Made by a program: the position numbers and the translations under genes. Below the pieces are notes generated by a model that worked only from the letters and a program-made list of their open reading frames with translations, was not told the DNA's origin and did not search any database. A stretch of DNA of 64,000 nt from Pseudomonas sp. J452 (GTDB lineage Bacteria > Pseudomonadota > Gammaproteobacteria > Pseudomonadales > Pseudomonadaceae). The stretch spans positions 3,100,001 to 3,164,000 of the forward strand of contig NZ_CP088294.1 in NCBI RefSeq assembly GCF_024666525.1. The letters are read 5' to 3'. This document shows positions 25,918 to 34,044 of the stretch, piece after piece; positions within the stretch are counted from its first letter, which is position 1, and the number at the start of each line of letters is the position of its first letter.

Positions 25918-26259
25918 ATGAGCATCAGTCACTTCAAGAACACCGCCAGCCTGGCGCTGGAGGACTCCAACCCGGTAGCCGTGCCGCTCAGCGAGCCGAT
26001 CGCAGTCACCTCGGTGACCAGCGTCGAGCGCAGCGACGGCGTGGAAACCGGCGTGTGGGAGTGCACACCGGGGCGTTGGCGCCGGCAGATCGTGCAGCAG
26101 GAGTTTTGCCACTTCATCGCCGGGCGCTGCACCTTCATCCCCGACGTTGGCGAGCCGATCGCGATCCAGGCCGGCGACGCCATCCTCTTTCCCGCCAATA
26201 CCACCGGTATCTGGGATATCCAGGAAACCCTGCGCAAGAGCTATGTGCTGATTTTCTGA
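25918..26259 (+). CDS. cupin-domain protein (DUF861 type)
   Basis: A 113-residue single cupin. The core strands GVWECTPGRWRRQIVQQEFCHFIAGRCTFIPDVGEPIAIQAGDAILFPANTTGIWDI match the DUF861/(S)-ureidoglycine aminohydrolase-like cupins. The expected metal-site His/Glu set is incomplete: E and H remain in EFCHFI but the HxH pair is absent, so a binding or isomerase-like role not needing a metal is possible. GGAGAAAG precedes the ATG. It is directly behind the flavoprotein gene and probably acts on the same amine pathway. Confidence 0.88.
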   Translation: MSISHFKNTASLALEDSNPVAVPLSEPIAVTSVTSVERSDGVETGVWECTPGRWRRQIVQQEFCHFIAGRCTFIPDVGEPIAIQAGDAILFPANTTGIWDIQETLRKSYVLIF

Positions 26260-26310
26260 GCCCGCTGCCCATCCATCCTTGCCAACAAAAACAACTACCG
26301 AGGTAATTCC

Positions 26311-27387
26311 ATGTTGAAGAAAATCCTCCCGCTGATGCTACTGGCATCGGTCAGCCAGGCCGCGGAGAGCGTGCGCATCTACAACTGGGCCGAATACATC
26401 GCCCCGGATACGCTGAAAAGTTTTGAGGCGGCCAGCGGCATCGCCACCCACTACGACGTCTACGACGGCAACGAAACCCTGGATGCCAAGCTGATGGCCG
26501 GGCGCTCCGGGTATGACGTGGTGTTCCCCTCGGACCACTTCATGGCCCGGCAGATCCAGGGCGGTGCGCTGAAGAAACTGGACAAGAGCCAGCTGCCCAA
26601 CTGGCAGAACCTCAACCCGGTATTGCTGCAGGCGCTGCAGGTCAACGACCCGGGCAACCAGCATGGCTTTCCCTACCTGTGGGGCAGTACCGGCATCGGC
26701 TACAACGTCGACAAGGTCAAGGCGGTGCTCGGTGACGGCGTGGCGCTGGACTCCTGGGATCTGCTGTTCAAGCCGGAGAACATGGCCAAGCTCAGCCAAT
26801 GCGGCGTGGCGGTACTCGACAACGGCCCGGAGCTGCTGCCGATCGCCCTGCATTACCTGGGGCTGCCGCACCACAGCCAGAATCTCGACGACTACAAGAA
26901 AGCCGAGAAACTGTTGCTGGAGATGCGCCAGAACGTGCGCTATTTCCACTCCTCCAAGTACATCAGCGAGCTGGCCAACGGCGATATCTGCCTGGTGGTG
27001 GGGTTCTCCGGCGATGTCATGCAGGCCGGCAGCCGCGCCAGCGAGGCCGGCAACGGGGTGAAGATCGAGTACGTGATTCCCAAGGAAGGCGCGCCCATGT
27101 GGTTTGACATGGTAGCCATGCCGGCCGACTCGCCAAACGAGGCAGCTGGTTACGCGTTCATGAACTACCTGCTGCAGCCTGAGGTGATGGCCGGCATCAG
27201 CAACCATGTGCACTATGCCAACGGCAATGCCAAGGCCGACGGCCTGGTCGACCCGGCGCTCAAGGCCGACAACAAGGTTTATCCCCCGGAAGCGGTGCTG
27301 AGCAAGCTGTACACCCTGCAGGCCATGCCGCTGAAGATCGACCGGGTGCGCACGCGCATCTGGAGCAAGGTCAAGAGCGGGACCTGA
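26311..27387 (+). CDS. polyamine-type ABC transporter substrate-binding protein (PotF/SpuD-like)
   Basis: A 358-residue periplasmic protein with a signal peptide (residues 1-18, ending SQA-AES) and the class II polyamine-binding fold beginning VRIYNWAEYIAPDTLKSFE, a hallmark of PotF, PotD and SpuD. YDVVFPSDHFMARQI and LWGSTGIGYNVDKV follow, the latter with a Trp typical of the binding site. A GAGG site precedes the ATG. It ends in a strong terminator. No permease or ATPase genes accompany it, so it must deliver to a transporter encoded elsewhere or serve as a sensor. Confidence 0.92.
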   Translation: MLKKILPLMLLASVSQAAESVRIYNWAEYIAPDTLKSFEAASGIATHYDVYDGNETLDAKLMAGRSGYDVVFPSDHFMARQIQGGALKKLDKSQLPNWQNLNPVLLQALQVNDPGNQHGFPYLWGSTGIGYNVDKVKAVLGDGVALDSWDLLFKPENMAKLSQCGVAVLDNGPELLPIALHYLGLPHHSQNLDDYKKAEKLLLEMRQNVRYFHSSKYISELANGDICLVVGFSGDVMQAGSRASEAGNGVKIEYVIPKEGAPMWFDMVAMPADSPNEAAGYAFMNYLLQPEVMAGISNHVHYANGNAKADGLVDPALKADNKVYPPEAVLSKLYTLQAMPLKIDRVRTRIWSKVKSGT

Positions 27388-27437
27388 GGCGTCCAGGCGG
27401 CCGCTTCTGGGCCCATGAGCTTCTGGGCAGGCAGCAA

Positions 27438-27469
27438 AGCAAAAGGCCGGGGTAACCCGGCCTTTTGCT
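27438..27469. terminator. bidirectional rho-independent terminator
   Basis: A 14-bp perfect stem (27438-27451 with 27456-27469) closed by GTAA, with AAAA and TTTT inside the stem, between the convergent binding-protein and propeller genes. Confidence 0.95.
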
Positions 27470-27482
27470 GGACGTTAAACCC

Positions 27483-29060
27483 TTACTGGCGGTCGATGCG
27501 GTACAGCGTGGTACTGCCACTGACCTCGTTGCCCACCACCAGCAGCGGTACGCCAGCCAGCGGGCTGCGCTCGGCGGGGATGACCATGACCCCTTCCGGG
27601 CCGAGGTCGCCGGCTTCGGCGGCAGGCGGCTTGGCGGTGGCATCGCGGTTGCTGACCAGCTCGACGAAACGCGGCGCCTTGGGGTTGCTCAGGTCGTAGA
27701 CCATCACCGCGCTGATGCGCTCCAGGCCGATAAAGGCATAGGGCTTGCCCCACAGGGTGCTGACGGTCACGCCTTCCGGCTCCGGGCCTTTGTCGTCGCT
27801 GCGCCCGTCCGGGGTGTTTTCCTTGTGGTTGCTGTTGAACAGGGCGGGCAGGCGCTCGGCGCTGATCCGCTCGAAGTCCGCGCCACTGTCATACACGCGC
27901 GTGCCCTCGCTGCTCCAGATCGAGAAGGAGCGGGCGCCGAAGGCGTAGATGGCGTTGTAGGTGCCGGTCTGCGGGTCCAGGCCACTGGCCTTGCTCACGG
28001 TCAGGCGGCCGAGGTTGGCGTTTTGCTTGAGCGTGCCGGCGTCGGGGAAGACGGCCGGGTCGAGCAAGTAGGCGGTGCTGCCGACACGGACTTCCTCGCT
28101 GTAGCCACCATAGGCGCGGGCATCGCCCTCGTTAGCGGTGACCAGGTAGGTCTGCCCGCGCTGGCTGAAGCTGCTGATGGCGTCCGGCTGGTAGAGGCCG
28201 CGGATCGGCCAGTTGCGGATATTCACCGCAGAGTCCTTGTCGCTGGCGTCCAACTCGTTGCCGGCCAACTGGTGATCCTTGTAACCCAGGCCGTGTACCG
28301 CCTTGACCTGGGCGCGGCGCACGTCGATTTCGGCGATGGCATTGTTCTCCTGCAGGGTCACCCAGGCGCGCTTGCCGTCCTTGCTGATGGTGATGTATTC
28401 CGGCTCGAAGTCCTGGGCCACGCTGGCGTTGGGGCCGAACACGCGGATCGACGGGTCCAGCTGCTCGCGGCTGAACGCGCGGAAGTCGGCGGTGCGCACG
28501 TTGGCCTGGCTCAGGCGGCTGAGGCGCTTGGGCAGGTCGATGATGCTCACCGAGCCTTCCGGATCGACCAGGTAGTCGTCGCTCGGCTCGCCTTCGTTGG
28601 CCACCAGCACACGCTGGCCGTCGTGGCTGAAGGTCAGCATGTCGGGCAGGGCGCCGACCTGGACCCGGCCGCGGATCTGGCCATCGGCATCGAGGAACAC
28701 CACCTGACCCGGTTCGGTCTTCACGCTGTTTTCCACGGCGGCGGCCACCAGGCCCTTGTGCACGGCCACGCTGTTGATCGAGCTGCCATAGGCCGACAGG
28801 TCGATATTGAACAGCAGCTTGGGCTGGGCCGGGTCGCGGATATCCAGGACATCGAGCTTGCCGCTGGCGGCGTTGACCACGAACAGGCGTTGGCTGCGCG
28901 CATCATGGGCGACGATTTCCGCCGCGCCCTGTTCGAACAGGCCGCTCTGGTAAGTGCCCAGCGGGCTGATCTTGAGTGTGTGCGGCGTGTTGCCAGCGAT
29001 GGCCGGGGTGGCCAGCAGCGAGGCGAGGGTGAGGGCCGAGGCAAGGCGGGTAAGGCGCAT
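27483..29060 (-). CDS. exported choice-of-anchor I family protein (beta-propeller type)
   Basis: A 525-residue exported protein with a signal peptide (MRLTRLASALTLASLLATPAIA). Repeated short strand motifs follow: LDVLDIRDPAQPKLLFNIDL, FLDADGQIRGRVQVGALPDML and the VANEGEPSDDY motif shared with choice-of-anchor I proteins, which are often labelled alkaline phosphatase or phytase-like. The end (GPEGVMVIPAERSPLAG, LLVVGNEVSGSTTLYRI) closes the propeller. AGGA precedes the ATG at 29060; a longer frame upstream looks non-coding. It is a separate minus-strand unit between two terminators or gaps. Enzymatic activity cannot be deduced. Confidence 0.85.
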   Translation of the reverse strand: MRLTRLASALTLASLLATPAIAGNTPHTLKISPLGTYQSGLFEQGAAEIVAHDARSQRLFVVNAASGKLDVLDIRDPAQPKLLFNIDLSAYGSSINSVAVHKGLVAAAVENSVKTEPGQVVFLDADGQIRGRVQVGALPDMLTFSHDGQRVLVANEGEPSDDYLVDPEGSVSIIDLPKRLSRLSQANVRTADFRAFSREQLDPSIRVFGPNASVAQDFEPEYITISKDGKRAWVTLQENNAIAEIDVRRAQVKAVHGLGYKDHQLAGNELDASDKDSAVNIRNWPIRGLYQPDAISSFSQRGQTYLVTANEGDARAYGGYSEEVRVGSTAYLLDPAVFPDAGTLKQNANLGRLTVSKASGLDPQTGTYNAIYAFGARSFSIWSSEGTRVYDSGADFERISAERLPALFNSNHKENTPDGRSDDKGPEPEGVTVSTLWGKPYAFIGLERISAVMVYDLSNPKAPRFVELVSNRDATAKPPAAEAGDLGPEGVMVIPAERSPLAGVPLLVVGNEVSGSTTLYRIDRQ

Positions 29061-29267
29061 GGGGCAGTCCTGGAGGCGAAAAGGGCTGCTCAGCATGTTG
29101 GCTGCAGATGTCGGCACAGTTAACGCCAGAAGAACCTTTTCTGACAGTTTTGTCGTCGTAACCGATTGCCTGTGGGCGGCAGCTTTTTCAGGGCCATCCC
29201 ACTCGCCTGCCTTGCCAGGGTGTTGCCTCATTTACAGTGCGCCGTGTGCACCCATGACCCTGGGGGG

Positions 29268-30575
29268 TTAGAGGGCCTGCAGCGTCGCGTGGATCTCATC
29301 GAAGGCGGGGCGCTGCGCCGGCTGCTCGCTCAGGCAGCGGTCGCGCAGCTGGCTGAGGGCCGCCGGCAGCGCGGCGTCCCTGCAGCGCTCCAGCAGTTCT
29401 TCAAGCAGGCAGCCGAAGGCGCGCGCCTCCAGGCGTTGCAGTGCCTGAGCCTGGGTCCCCTGGAGGGGGAAGAACGAGGCCGCGCCAAAGTCGCTGAGCA
29501 GGCACTGGCCCTGTGAATCTGCCAGCAGATTGTGCGCGTACAGGTCGCCATGCAGGATGCCCTGGGCATGCAGGTGGGCCACGGCCGCGGCGGCGCCGCG
29601 AGCAATGCGCAGGGCTTCGGCGAGGCTGAAACGGCGCTCGGCCGGGTACTGGTCGCGGGTGCAGCTGGCCAGCGAGGGCGGGCCGGCCAGCACCTGATAA
29701 CTCGGTTCGATCAGCTCCAGCAGCAGGCCCGCCGGTGCGCCAGGCTGCTCGGCCAGCGGGCCGGCCACGCGGATCAGGTTGGGGTGTGCGCCGGCAGCCA
29801 GGCAGGCGGCCATTTCGCTGTGGGGCAGGCCGTCGCTGGTCAGCGCGCCCTTGAACAGCTTGGCCGCCATCGCCTGGGGCGGCTGGCCGGGGCGCGACCA
29901 CTGGGCGCGGTGGATCATGCCGCTGGCGCCCTGGCCGAGCAGTTCGCCGATATCCAGCTGCGCGCGCGCTATTGGCGGGTGCGGGTGGCGAGCCAGGGCC
30001 AGCGCCTCCTCGCGGTCGCTGAACGGGTTGCCGGCAAAGGCCAGCCAGCTCAGGCGCGGCAGCTGCAGCAGCCAGTCGGGCAGGCCGTCGAGGCGGTTGG
30101 CGGCGATGCGCAGCAGTTCCAGGTTATGGCAGGCGGCCAGGCTGTCCGGCAGGTCGGTGAGCTGGTTGCCGGCCAGCATCAGCTTTTGCAGGCGCGCGCA
30201 GTCGCCCAGCTCTTGCGGCAGCTGGCTGAGCTGGTTGTCGGTCAGGATCAGCCAGCGCAGGGCTTTGGGCAGTGCGGCGGCCGGCAGGTGACGCAGGCGG
30301 TTGGCCTTGAAGCCGACCATCTCCAGCTGCGGGCAGTCGCCGAGGACTTCTGGCAGCTCGCTGAAGGGGTTGTCCGAGCAGAATACGACCTTGAGCTTGT
30401 GCAGCCGTGGCAGGTCGGCGGGCAGGCTGGTGAGCTGGTTGGCGGAGAGGTTGAGCACTTCCAGGCTCTCGGCCAGGTCGAAGATTTCCCGGGGGAATTC
30501 GCGCAGCCCGGCGCACAGATCCAGGCGGGTGATGCCGGCCAGTTTGCCGCGGCGGAGTTGTTCGAGGGTGTGCAT
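29268..30575 (-). CDS. leucine-rich-repeat protein kinase fusion
   Basis: A 435-residue cytosolic protein. Residues 14-186 form about seven LRRs of the LxxLxLSxNQLxxLP type. A Hanks-type kinase domain follows: glycine loop LLGQGASG (213-219), ATP-Lys239 in MAAKLFKG, alpha-C Glu254, catalytic loop HGDLYAHN (342-349; Asp344, Asn349) and DFGAA (Asp362). HGD replaces the usual HRD, so it is a non-RD kinase. The domain is short at the C-terminal lobe but all catalytic residues are present. No membrane helix or GTPase domain is seen. The start has no clear ribosome site. It stands alone; substrates are unknown. Confidence 0.88.
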   Translation of the reverse strand: MHTLEQLRRGKLAGITRLDLCAGLREFPREIFDLAESLEVLNLSANQLTSLPADLPRLHKLKVVFCSDNPFSELPEVLGDCPQLEMVGFKANRLRHLPAAALPKALRWLILTDNQLSQLPQELGDCARLQKLMLAGNQLTDLPDSLAACHNLELLRIAANRLDGLPDWLLQLPRLSWLAFAGNPFSDREEALALARHPHPPIARAQLDIGELLGQGASGMIHRAQWSRPGQPPQAMAAKLFKGALTSDGLPHSEMAACLAAGAHPNLIRVAGPLAEQPGAPAGLLLELIEPSYQVLAGPPSLASCTRDQYPAERRFSLAEALRIARGAAAAVAHLHAQGILHGDLYAHNLLADSQGQCLLSDFGAASFFPLQGTQAQALQRLEARAFGCLLEELLERCRDAALPAALSQLRDRCLSEQPAQRPAFDEIHATLQAL

Positions 30576-30830
30576 GCAGATCGGCAGATACGGCTGAAAA
30601 AGGCTGCAGAGGGTAGCATTTTGCCGAGTGTCAGGCAGCGCGGGCGCAGGACGGTGTCAGGCACTTTGGTGGACTTTGACCACCATGGGTAGACCACTGC
30701 GAGTAAGCCCCTGACCGCGGATGAGTTCGCTGTCACGAACACAGCCGGTAGCCCGGACTTCAGTCCGGGGCACGTCAGCCAGCTCCCGGACTGAAGTCCG
30801 GGCTACAGTGTGACGGCATGAAGCAGGTTC
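30576..30830. other. intergenic region with a small hairpin
   Basis: No gene is seen. It holds GGTGGACTTTGACCACC, a 5-bp hairpin at about 30669-30685, and the palindromic repeat given separately. Confidence 0.5.
30748..30806. repeat. GTAGCCCGGACTTCAGTCC palindromic repeat
   Basis: The arms GTAGCCCGGACTTCAGTCCG at 30748 and its near-perfect reverse complement ending at 30806 surround about 17 bases. The outer GTAGCCCGGA is shared with 16414-16474. Confidence 0.82.
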
Positions 30831-31292
30831 TCAGAGCCAGCGCCGCACGCGGCTGCGGTACTGCGCGTAGGGCTCGCCGAACTTGGCGTCCAGCGCGCGC
30901 TCTTCCGGGCCGATCTGCATGCGGTTGAGGTAGGCGACGAACAGCGGCAGGCCGAGCAGGCTCAGCGGGTTGCCAAGAAACAGCGCCCAGCTGCCCAGGC
31001 ACAGGAGCATGCCCAGGTACATGGGGTTGCGGGTGAAGCGGTACACGCCGTTGCTGACGATGCTGCTGGTGGTGCTCGGACGGGTCGGGTTGATGGTGGT
31101 GCTGGCCTGATGAAAGGCCAGGACGCCGGCGCCCGCTACGCCCAGGCCGCCGGCTGCCAGCAGGGTGGACAGCAGCAGGCGCCCCGGCAGATTGAAACCC
31201 AGACTCGGCAGCAGATATGCCAGCAGCCACATGAGCAGGCCGCAGACAAACAGCACCAGCGGTGGCGGGATCTTCAGTTCGAGGGCGGACAT
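30831..31292 (-). CDS. isoprenylcysteine/phospholipid-type methyltransferase family membrane protein
   Basis: A 153-residue protein with four or five membrane segments. The C-terminal motif NGVYRFTRNPMYLGMLL and EERALDAKFGEPYAQYRSRVRRW are diagnostic of the ICMT/PEMT family, in which SAM binds near RNPMYLG and the C-terminal Glu/Tyr segment. The ATG at 31292 has AGGAG nine bases upstream and is preferred over an upstream in-frame ATG. Bacterial members methylate small molecules or lipids of mostly unknown identity. Confidence 0.88.
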   Translation of the reverse strand: MSALELKIPPPLVLFVCGLLMWLLAYLLPSLGFNLPGRLLLSTLLAAGGLGVAGAGVLAFHQASTTINPTRPSTTSSIVSNGVYRFTRNPMYLGMLLCLGSWALFLGNPLSLLGLPLFVAYLNRMQIGPEERALDAKFGEPYAQYRSRVRRWL

Positions 31293-31365
31293 GGGCACGG
31301 CTCCTGACGGGATGTGCGCCGATTGGTGCACGGCGTTGCCGCCGCTGGCAAGCCCAGGCGCCTTT

Positions 31366-32409
31366 TCAGTCCGCAGAATGGCGCTGTTGGCGTTTGCGCT
31401 CGACCAGTTCGGCAGCCCGCGCGCGCAACTGGCCGCAACCGCCGTCGATATCCTGGCCGGCGCTGTTGCGCACCTTGGTCAGCACGCCGCGGCTGTGCAG
31501 GTAGCGCACGATCTGCACAATGCGATCGCCGTCCGGGCGCTGGAATTCGTCGGCTTCCAGGCTGTTGTAGGGAATCAGGTTGAGCACCGCGTACTTGCCC
31601 TTGAACAGGCGCAGGATCTCGTCCATCTCCTCCTGGCTGTCGTTGATGCCTTTGAGCAGCGTCCACTGGTACTGGATCGGGTAGTCGACGGCGCGGGCGT
31701 AGGCCTCGCCCAGCTCCATCAGCTCCTCGGGGTCGATGCGCGGTGCGCGCGGCAGCAGTTGCTGGCGCAGTTCGGCATCGGTGGTGTGCAGCGACAGGGC
31801 CAGGGCCGGTTTGATCCGCTGTTGCGGCAGGCGCTCGAACACCCGCGGGTCGCCGACGGTGGAGAACACCAGGTTCTTGTGGCCGATGCCGCCTTCGCTG
31901 CCGAGCAGGTCGATGGCTTCCAGCACGTTGTCGAGGTTGTGCGCCGGCTCGCCCATGCCCATGAACACCACCTTCTTCACCGGGCGGAAGCGCCGCGCCA
32001 GGGCCACCTGGGCGACGATCTCGGCGCTGCCCACCTGGCGCAGCAGGCCGCTCTTGCCGGTCTGGCAGAACACGCAGCCGACCGCGCAACCGACCTGGCT
32101 GGATACGCACAGGCCGCCACGCGGCAGCAGCACGCTCTCGATCATCTGCCCGTCGCTGAGCTCCACCAGCAGGCGTGCCGAACCGTCGGCGCCGGGGTGT
32201 TCGGAGCGCAGGCGCACCAGGCTGTCGAGGTCATCGCCGAGCTGTGGCAGGCCGGCGCGCACCGAGAGCGGCAGGAAGTTCTCACTCTGCTGGCGGCGGG
32301 TGCCGGTGTTCAGCGGCTTGCCCTGCAGCCAGGCACGCACCACCCGGCCGCTATGGGCAGGCAGGGCACCGAGATCGGCGAGGCGTTGGTATATGTCGGG
32401 GATACGCAT
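31366..32409 (-). CDS. RlmN/Cfr-family radical SAM methyltransferase paralogue
   Basis: A 347-residue radical SAM protein. The cluster Cys residues are C108, C112 and C115 in GCAVGCVFC. The two catalytic Cys residues of the RlmN/Cfr mechanism are also kept: C101 in LCVSSQVG and C325 in QDIDGGCGQL. GMGEP (151-155) is the SAM-binding motif. It is 20-30 residues shorter than typical RlmN at the N terminus. P. aeruginosa has its housekeeping rlmN elsewhere (beside ndk, from memory), so this is probably a second family member with its own RNA target. The start lacks a clear ribosome site. It stands alone. Confidence 0.86.
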   Translation of the reverse strand: MRIPDIYQRLADLGALPAHSGRVVRAWLQGKPLNTGTRRQQSENFLPLSVRAGLPQLGDDLDSLVRLRSEHPGADGSARLLVELSDGQMIESVLLPRGGLCVSSQVGCAVGCVFCQTGKSGLLRQVGSAEIVAQVALARRFRPVKKVVFMGMGEPAHNLDNVLEAIDLLGSEGGIGHKNLVFSTVGDPRVFERLPQQRIKPALALSLHTTDAELRQQLLPRAPRIDPEELMELGEAYARAVDYPIQYQWTLLKGINDSQEEMDEILRLFKGKYAVLNLIPYNSLEADEFQRPDGDRIVQIVRYLHSRGVLTKVRNSAGQDIDGGCGQLRARAAELVERKRQQRHSAD

Positions 32410-32489
32410 GGGGCGCGCATGCTACCACCGCGCGCGGTAGCGGCGAAGCGTGGCCGGCTCGGCGGGCGATGCCCGCCGAGCGCAGTCGC

Positions 32490-33098
32490 TTACTGGGGTT
32501 CGACGCTGATGGCCAGTGCCGAACTCAGGCGAATCACCACCTGGCGGTTCAGGTACTCGTCTTTGAGCTGCACGTCCGGGCGCACCTGCACGGTCTTGCG
32601 CGTGCCATCGGCGAATTCCAGGGTGGCGGTGCGCTGTTTGCTGTCGATGACCTTGACCACTGCAGTGACCTCGACGGTATCGGCCACCAGCATGCCCGGT
32701 TTGGAACCAGCCGGCGGCGCGGCAACCAGCCCGGCGGCGCCATCTTCACTGACGGCGCCCGGCTCACGCAGGAATACCACCTGTTCCACGGCGACGGTGG
32801 CATTGACCTTGTCGCCGACCTTCAACTGCGGAAAGTTGATCATCTCCGGCGGGGCCGTGAAGCTGCGCTGATGGCCCTGGGCATCCTCCAGGGTAAAGCT
32901 GCGCTGCTCATAATCGATGGCGCTGACCAGGGCGCTGATTTTCTCGACCTGAGTGCTCACGCCGCCGGGCACACCCTCGATGGTGACCTGGCTGGTGTCC
33001 ACGTCGCGGGTCAGCGGCTCATCTTGTGCCTGGCTGGTGCAGGCGCTGAGCAGCGCAGCGCTGAGCAGCAAAAAACCAAGATTATTGATGGTGGGCAT
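32490..33098 (-). CDS. predicted lipoprotein, hypothetical
   Basis: A 202-residue exported protein with a lipobox (LSAALLSAC, lipidated Cys near residue 20). The mature part repeats a small beta-type pattern twice: VSAIDYEQRSFTLEDAQGHQ and VKVIDSKQRTATLEFADGTR, each followed by a valine-rich strand, so an internal duplication is likely. ATG 33098 is chosen because AGGAGA lies seven bases upstream; the ATG at 33104 overlaps that site too closely. It is followed by no gene on its strand within 80 bp. Function is unknown. Confidence 0.82.
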   Translation of the reverse strand: MPTINNLGFLLLSAALLSACTSQAQDEPLTRDVDTSQVTIEGVPGGVSTQVEKISALVSAIDYEQRSFTLEDAQGHQRSFTAPPEMINFPQLKVGDKVNATVAVEQVVFLREPGAVSEDGAAGLVAAPPAGSKPGMLVADTVEVTAVVKVIDSKQRTATLEFADGTRKTVQVRPDVQLKDEYLNRQVVIRLSSALAISVEPQ

Positions 33099-33118
33099 GG
33101 ACATTCTCCTGATGGATC

Positions 33119-33589
33119 TTAGGGTTTGGTGTGGCGAATCTCGTAGAGGGCTTCTTCGCTGCGCATCGGTGTCAGGTGAATCGAGTAGCTTGGCGCAGGC
33201 TGGCCGATGACCATTTCATTCAGGTTGTACTGCACATTCAGCTTCAGGAATTTGATCTGTGCCGGGCTTAGGGTGACCTTCTGCTCGATATCGCGAGCCG
33301 GCCATTTGGCTGCCGGGCTCAGGCCGGTAATCCGCACACTGTGGGTTCCGGGCGCGAGTTCGAGATGCCGATACTGGTTGAACTTCAACGCACCGATGCT
33401 CTGGCCGTCGATGAACACTTCCGGGTAGTCGAAGCGCAGGGGTTGCATCAGCCCCGGATTGCTTGCTTCGGGACGATACAGGTAGAGCACGGCATTATCC
33501 GGATTGGAAGGGTGTACGGCCTGGAAGTAGGCGGGGCTGCTGCAGGCAGTGAGCAGCAAGGGCAGAAGCAGTATTAGCCGACGATGCAT
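33119..33589 (-). CDS. predicted lipoprotein, DUF2846-like
   Basis: A 156-residue protein with a lipobox (LLLPLLLTACSS) and a PEGA-like small beta domain: AVLYLYRP near residue 36, VFIDGQSIGALKFNQYRHLELAPGTHSVRI near 60. This pattern is typical of DUF2846-type lipoproteins. The ATG at 33589 has AAGGA eight bases upstream and is preferred to the upstream ATG. It lies 20 bp before the previous lipoprotein on the same strand, so the two probably form an operon. Confidence 0.82.
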   Translation of the reverse strand: MHRRLILLLPLLLTACSSPAYFQAVHPSNPDNAVLYLYRPEASNPGLMQPLRFDYPEVFIDGQSIGALKFNQYRHLELAPGTHSVRITGLSPAAKWPARDIEQKVTLSPAQIKFLKLNVQYNLNEMVIGQPAPSYSIHLTPMRSEEALYEIRHTKP

Positions 33590-33731
33590 GCAGGGCATCC
33601 TTGTCCGGTGGCGAGTGCGTGACGATTGCCGACCGCAGGCGGCCGACCGGCTAAGGTTAGCTGACGATCCATCTGCGTGCCGGTAGCGCCTGTGCTATGG
33701 TGCGCGCCGGAAAAAGTGTGGGGACACACCG

Positions 33732-34034
33732 ATGAAATACATACACCAGCGCGAACATCTCAACGAAGACGATATCGTCGTCATCGAGTGCTCGCAGCCC
33801 TGCAATATCCGCCTGATGAGCGATGCGAACTTTCGCAGCTTCAAGAATGGCGGGCGCCATGCCTACCACGGCGGCGCGTTCGACAAGTTCCCGGCGAAGA
33901 TCACCGTGCCTAACAGTGGCTTCTGGAACATCACCATCGACACGGTAACCCGCCGCGCGATCAGCGTGACGCGCAAGCCGGCGCTGAAACACTCGATCAA
34001 GATCATCCGCCGCTCCAGCTCCAGCCTGAGCTGA
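33732..34034 (+). CDS. DUF1883 protein
   Basis: A 100-residue soluble protein. The conserved N-terminal block KYIHQREHLNEDDIVVIECSQPCNIRLMSDANFRSFKNG and the GFWNITIDT and RKPALKHSIKIIRR regions mark DUF1883. The domain is a small beta-fold of unknown role, sometimes found joined to TIR domains in other bacteria; here it stands alone. GTGTGGGG precedes the ATG. It converges on the diguanylate cyclase gene with 10 bp between the stops. Confidence 0.86.
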   Translation: MKYIHQREHLNEDDIVVIECSQPCNIRLMSDANFRSFKNGGRHAYHGGAFDKFPAKITVPNSGFWNITIDTVTRRAISVTRKPALKHSIKIIRRSSSSLS

Positions 34035-34044
34035 TTCGCCAACG

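Noticed and set aside
27465..29123. 552-codon plus-strand frame opposite the propeller protein
   Set aside because: The minus strand has a signal peptide and family motifs; the plus frame has none.
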